Shown here: positions 5,728 to 7,018 of the stretch, piece by piece
Position numbering within the stretch: position 1 is the stretch's first letter
Layout of the letters: each line of letters opens with the position of its first letter
From: Solirubrobacteraceae bacterium
GTDB taxonomy: Bacteria > Actinomycetota > Thermoleophilia > Solirubrobacterales > Solirubrobacteraceae
Assembly (NCBI GenBank): GCA_025928415.1
Contig: JAICJK010000127.1
Coordinates: forward strand, 1-7,018
Length of the DNA: 7,018 nucleotides
Direction of reading: 5' to 3'
Notes under the pieces: generated by a model
What the model was told of the DNA's origin: nothing
What the model saw: the letters and a program-made list of their open reading frames with translations, nothing else
Database searches by the model: none
Program-made: the position numbers and the translations under genes

Positions 5728-7018
5728 GCGAGGGCCCAGGCGCCCCGACGCCCGCCGGGCCGCGCTGTACGGCAGCGTGGCGCGCAAGGGCCCCGGCGCG
5801 GCGGGGGGCGCCGGCCCCGAGGGCATGGCGGCGCGCGTGCTCGAGTTCGGCGAGGAGCTGCGCGGCGAGGGCGTCGCGATCGGCACCAGCGAGCTGCTGG
5901 ACGCCTTCACCGCCCTCGAGCACGTGCCGTGGAGCGACCAGTCGGACTTCCGCGCCGCGCTGAGCGCCACGCTCGCCAAGTCGCCCGAGGACCGCAAGGT
6001 CTTCGACCTGGTCTTCGACCGCTTCTTCTTCCGCGCCGCGGAGCTGGCCGCGCTGCACGAGGGCGTCCGCGAGGCCGGCGCCATGGACGTCGGGGAGGAC
6101 GGCCCGGTCGCCGAGCTGGACATGGAGGAGCTGCGCCGCCTGATCGCCCAGGCGATCCAGGACGGCGACCTGAGCCTCATGCGCGACCTCGCCCGCGTGG
6201 CGATCGCCGCCTTCGGGCGCCAGGGCGAGGGCTCCGGCGTCATCGGGGTCGACGTCCAGCGCATCCGCCGCCAGCTCGGCCTGCGCGCCGAGCCGCAGCC
6301 CGAGCTCGCGCAGGACGACCCGCGCCGGCCCGGCCTGCCCCGCGACCAGATCCGCGAGTTCGAGGCGCTGCTGCGCCGGGAGCTCGAGCGCGCGCAGATC
6401 GAGCGCACCGAGGCGCTGCCGCCCGCCCGGCCGCTCAACGAGATCGACCGGGCGCTGCCCTCCGGGCCGCTGCAGGACCTCGCCGCCGTGCACCGCGTGG
6501 TCGCCCAGCTCAAGCGGCGGCTGAAGACCCAGGGCCAGGAGCAGCGCGGCTCCAAGCGCCACGCGCACGTCGACGTGCGCAAGACGATGCGCGCGTCGCT
6601 GCAGACCGGCGGCGTCCCCGTCGAGCTGAAGTTCCGCCCCAAGCGGCCGCGGCGCCCCGAGATCTACGTGCTGTGCGACGTCTCCACGAGCGTGACCAGC
6701 GCGAGCGTCTTCTTCCTCAGCGTCCTGCACGCGCTGCACGACTCGTTTCGCAAGATGCGCTCGTTCGTGTTCATCGAGCGCATCAGCGAGGTCACCGACG
6801 TCTTCCAGAAGGAGCGCGACTTCCGCGCGGTGTCCGAGGCGATCGGCCGCGACGCCGGGGTGGCCGACATCAGCGGCTACACGGACTACGGGCGCGTGTG
6901 GAACGAGTTCCGCACGCTGGTCGAGGACGACCTGCACCCGCGGGCCACGGTCATCGTCCTCGGGGACGCCCGCACCAACGGGCGCGACCCCAAGGCCGAG
7001 GTCTTCGCCCAGATCGCC
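5711..7018 (+). CDS. VWA domain-containing CoxE-like protein (3' partial)
   Basis: The frame stays open to the window edge, giving 436 residues with the C-terminus missing. An alpha-helical N-terminal region (VLEFGEELRGEGVAIGTSELLDAF, from about residue 43) leads through a charged linker to RKTMRASLQTGGVPVEL and then a von Willebrand A domain. The metal-site motif is DVSTS (323-327), with a probable second element in GYTDYG (Thr391) and a late Asp419 in LGDARTNGRDP. This fits the CoxE-like VWA family, the usual partner of the MoxR-type ATPase encoded just upstream. The start is uncertain. GTG 5711-5713 overlaps the ATPase gene and keeps a GC3-rich frame. ATG 5825-5827 lies right before the conserved region, would leave a 97-base gap and would lose 38 low-complexity residues. 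Neither has a strong RBS. Confidence 0.87.
   Translation, partial: MPAPPERGPRRPDARRAALYGSVARKGPGAAGGAGPEGMAARVLEFGEELRGEGVAIGTSELLDAFTALEHVPWSDQSDFRAALSATLAKSPEDRKVFDLVFDRFFFRAAELAALHEGVREAGAMDVGEDGPVAELDMEELRRLIAQAIQDGDLSLMRDLARVAIAAFGRQGEGSGVIGVDVQRIRRQLGLRAEPQPELAQDDPRRPGLPRDQIREFEALLRRELERAQIERTEALPPARPLNEIDRALPSGPLQDLAAVHRVVAQLKRRLKTQGQEQRGSKRHAHVDVRKTMRASLQTGGVPVELKFRPKRPRRPEIYVLCDVSTSVTSASVFFLSVLHALHDSFRKMRSFVFIERISEVTDVFQKERDFRAVSEAIGRDAGVADISGYTDYGRVWNEFRTLVEDDLHPRATVIVLGDARTNGRDPKAEVFAQIA

Noticed and set aside
4786..6937. Long minus-strand frames (618 and 413 residues) opposite the MoxR and VWA genes
   Set aside because: They are Ser/Arg- or Leu/Ala/Asp-rich antisense shadows of genes with intact Walker and metal-site motifs on the + strand.
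4840..7018. Calling the last two genes coxD and coxE outright
   Set aside because: The domains fit, but no CO dehydrogenase gene is visible and MoxR-VWA pairs serve many clients, so no gene symbols were given.
1..7018. CRISPR arrays, tRNA or rRNA genes, insertion sequences, attachment sites
   Set aside because: No regularly spaced repeats, cloverleaf or rRNA-like segments, transposase motifs or paired terminal repeats were found by eye on either strand.

Overview
The window is very GC-rich, with nearly every codon ending in G or C, and its genes are closely packed. The secreted protein at 2966-4492 resembles a family I recall mainly from Thermoleophilia (Solirubrobacter-type actinobacteria). 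At least two genes look leaderless or nearly so, which also fits actinobacteria. My best guess is a Solirubrobacterales-like actinobacterium. This rests on composition and recall, not on a marker gene.

Layout. (1) At 1-240 is the disordered tail of an unidentified + strand gene whose start lies outside the window. It ends 5 bp from the converging gene. (2) At 246-2782, on the minus strand, is a two-gene operon: an acyltransferase-3 membrane protein (1520-2782) followed by an MFS exporter (246-1523). They are joined by a 4-base TTGA stop/start overlap, and the operon probably starts from a leaderless GTG just behind a TATACT box. (3) A 183-bp divergent region (2783-2965) carries that promoter, a 15-bp operator-like palindrome and two short repeated motifs. 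(4) At 2966-4492 (+) is a secreted protein built of two related modules with four cysteines each and an acid-free basic tail. (5) A 26-bp perfect palindrome follows, a likely terminator between converging genes. (6) At 4559-4801 (-) is an 80-residue two-helix membrane protein. It is divergent, by only 38 bp, from (7) a MoxR/CoxD-type AAA+ ATPase (4840-5727, +) and a CoxE-like VWA protein (5711 to the window edge, +).

How they may work together. The acyltransferase and exporter probably modify and move an envelope or secreted metabolite, and the secreted protein is an envelope or extracellular component. The ATPase and VWA protein form the usual MoxR-VWA pair, thought to remodel or activate a partner enzyme. 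No carbon monoxide dehydrogenase or other client gene is visible, so the client is unknown. No RNA genes, CRISPR arrays, insertion sequences or phage genes were seen. There is no gene-free stretch longer than about 185 bp.
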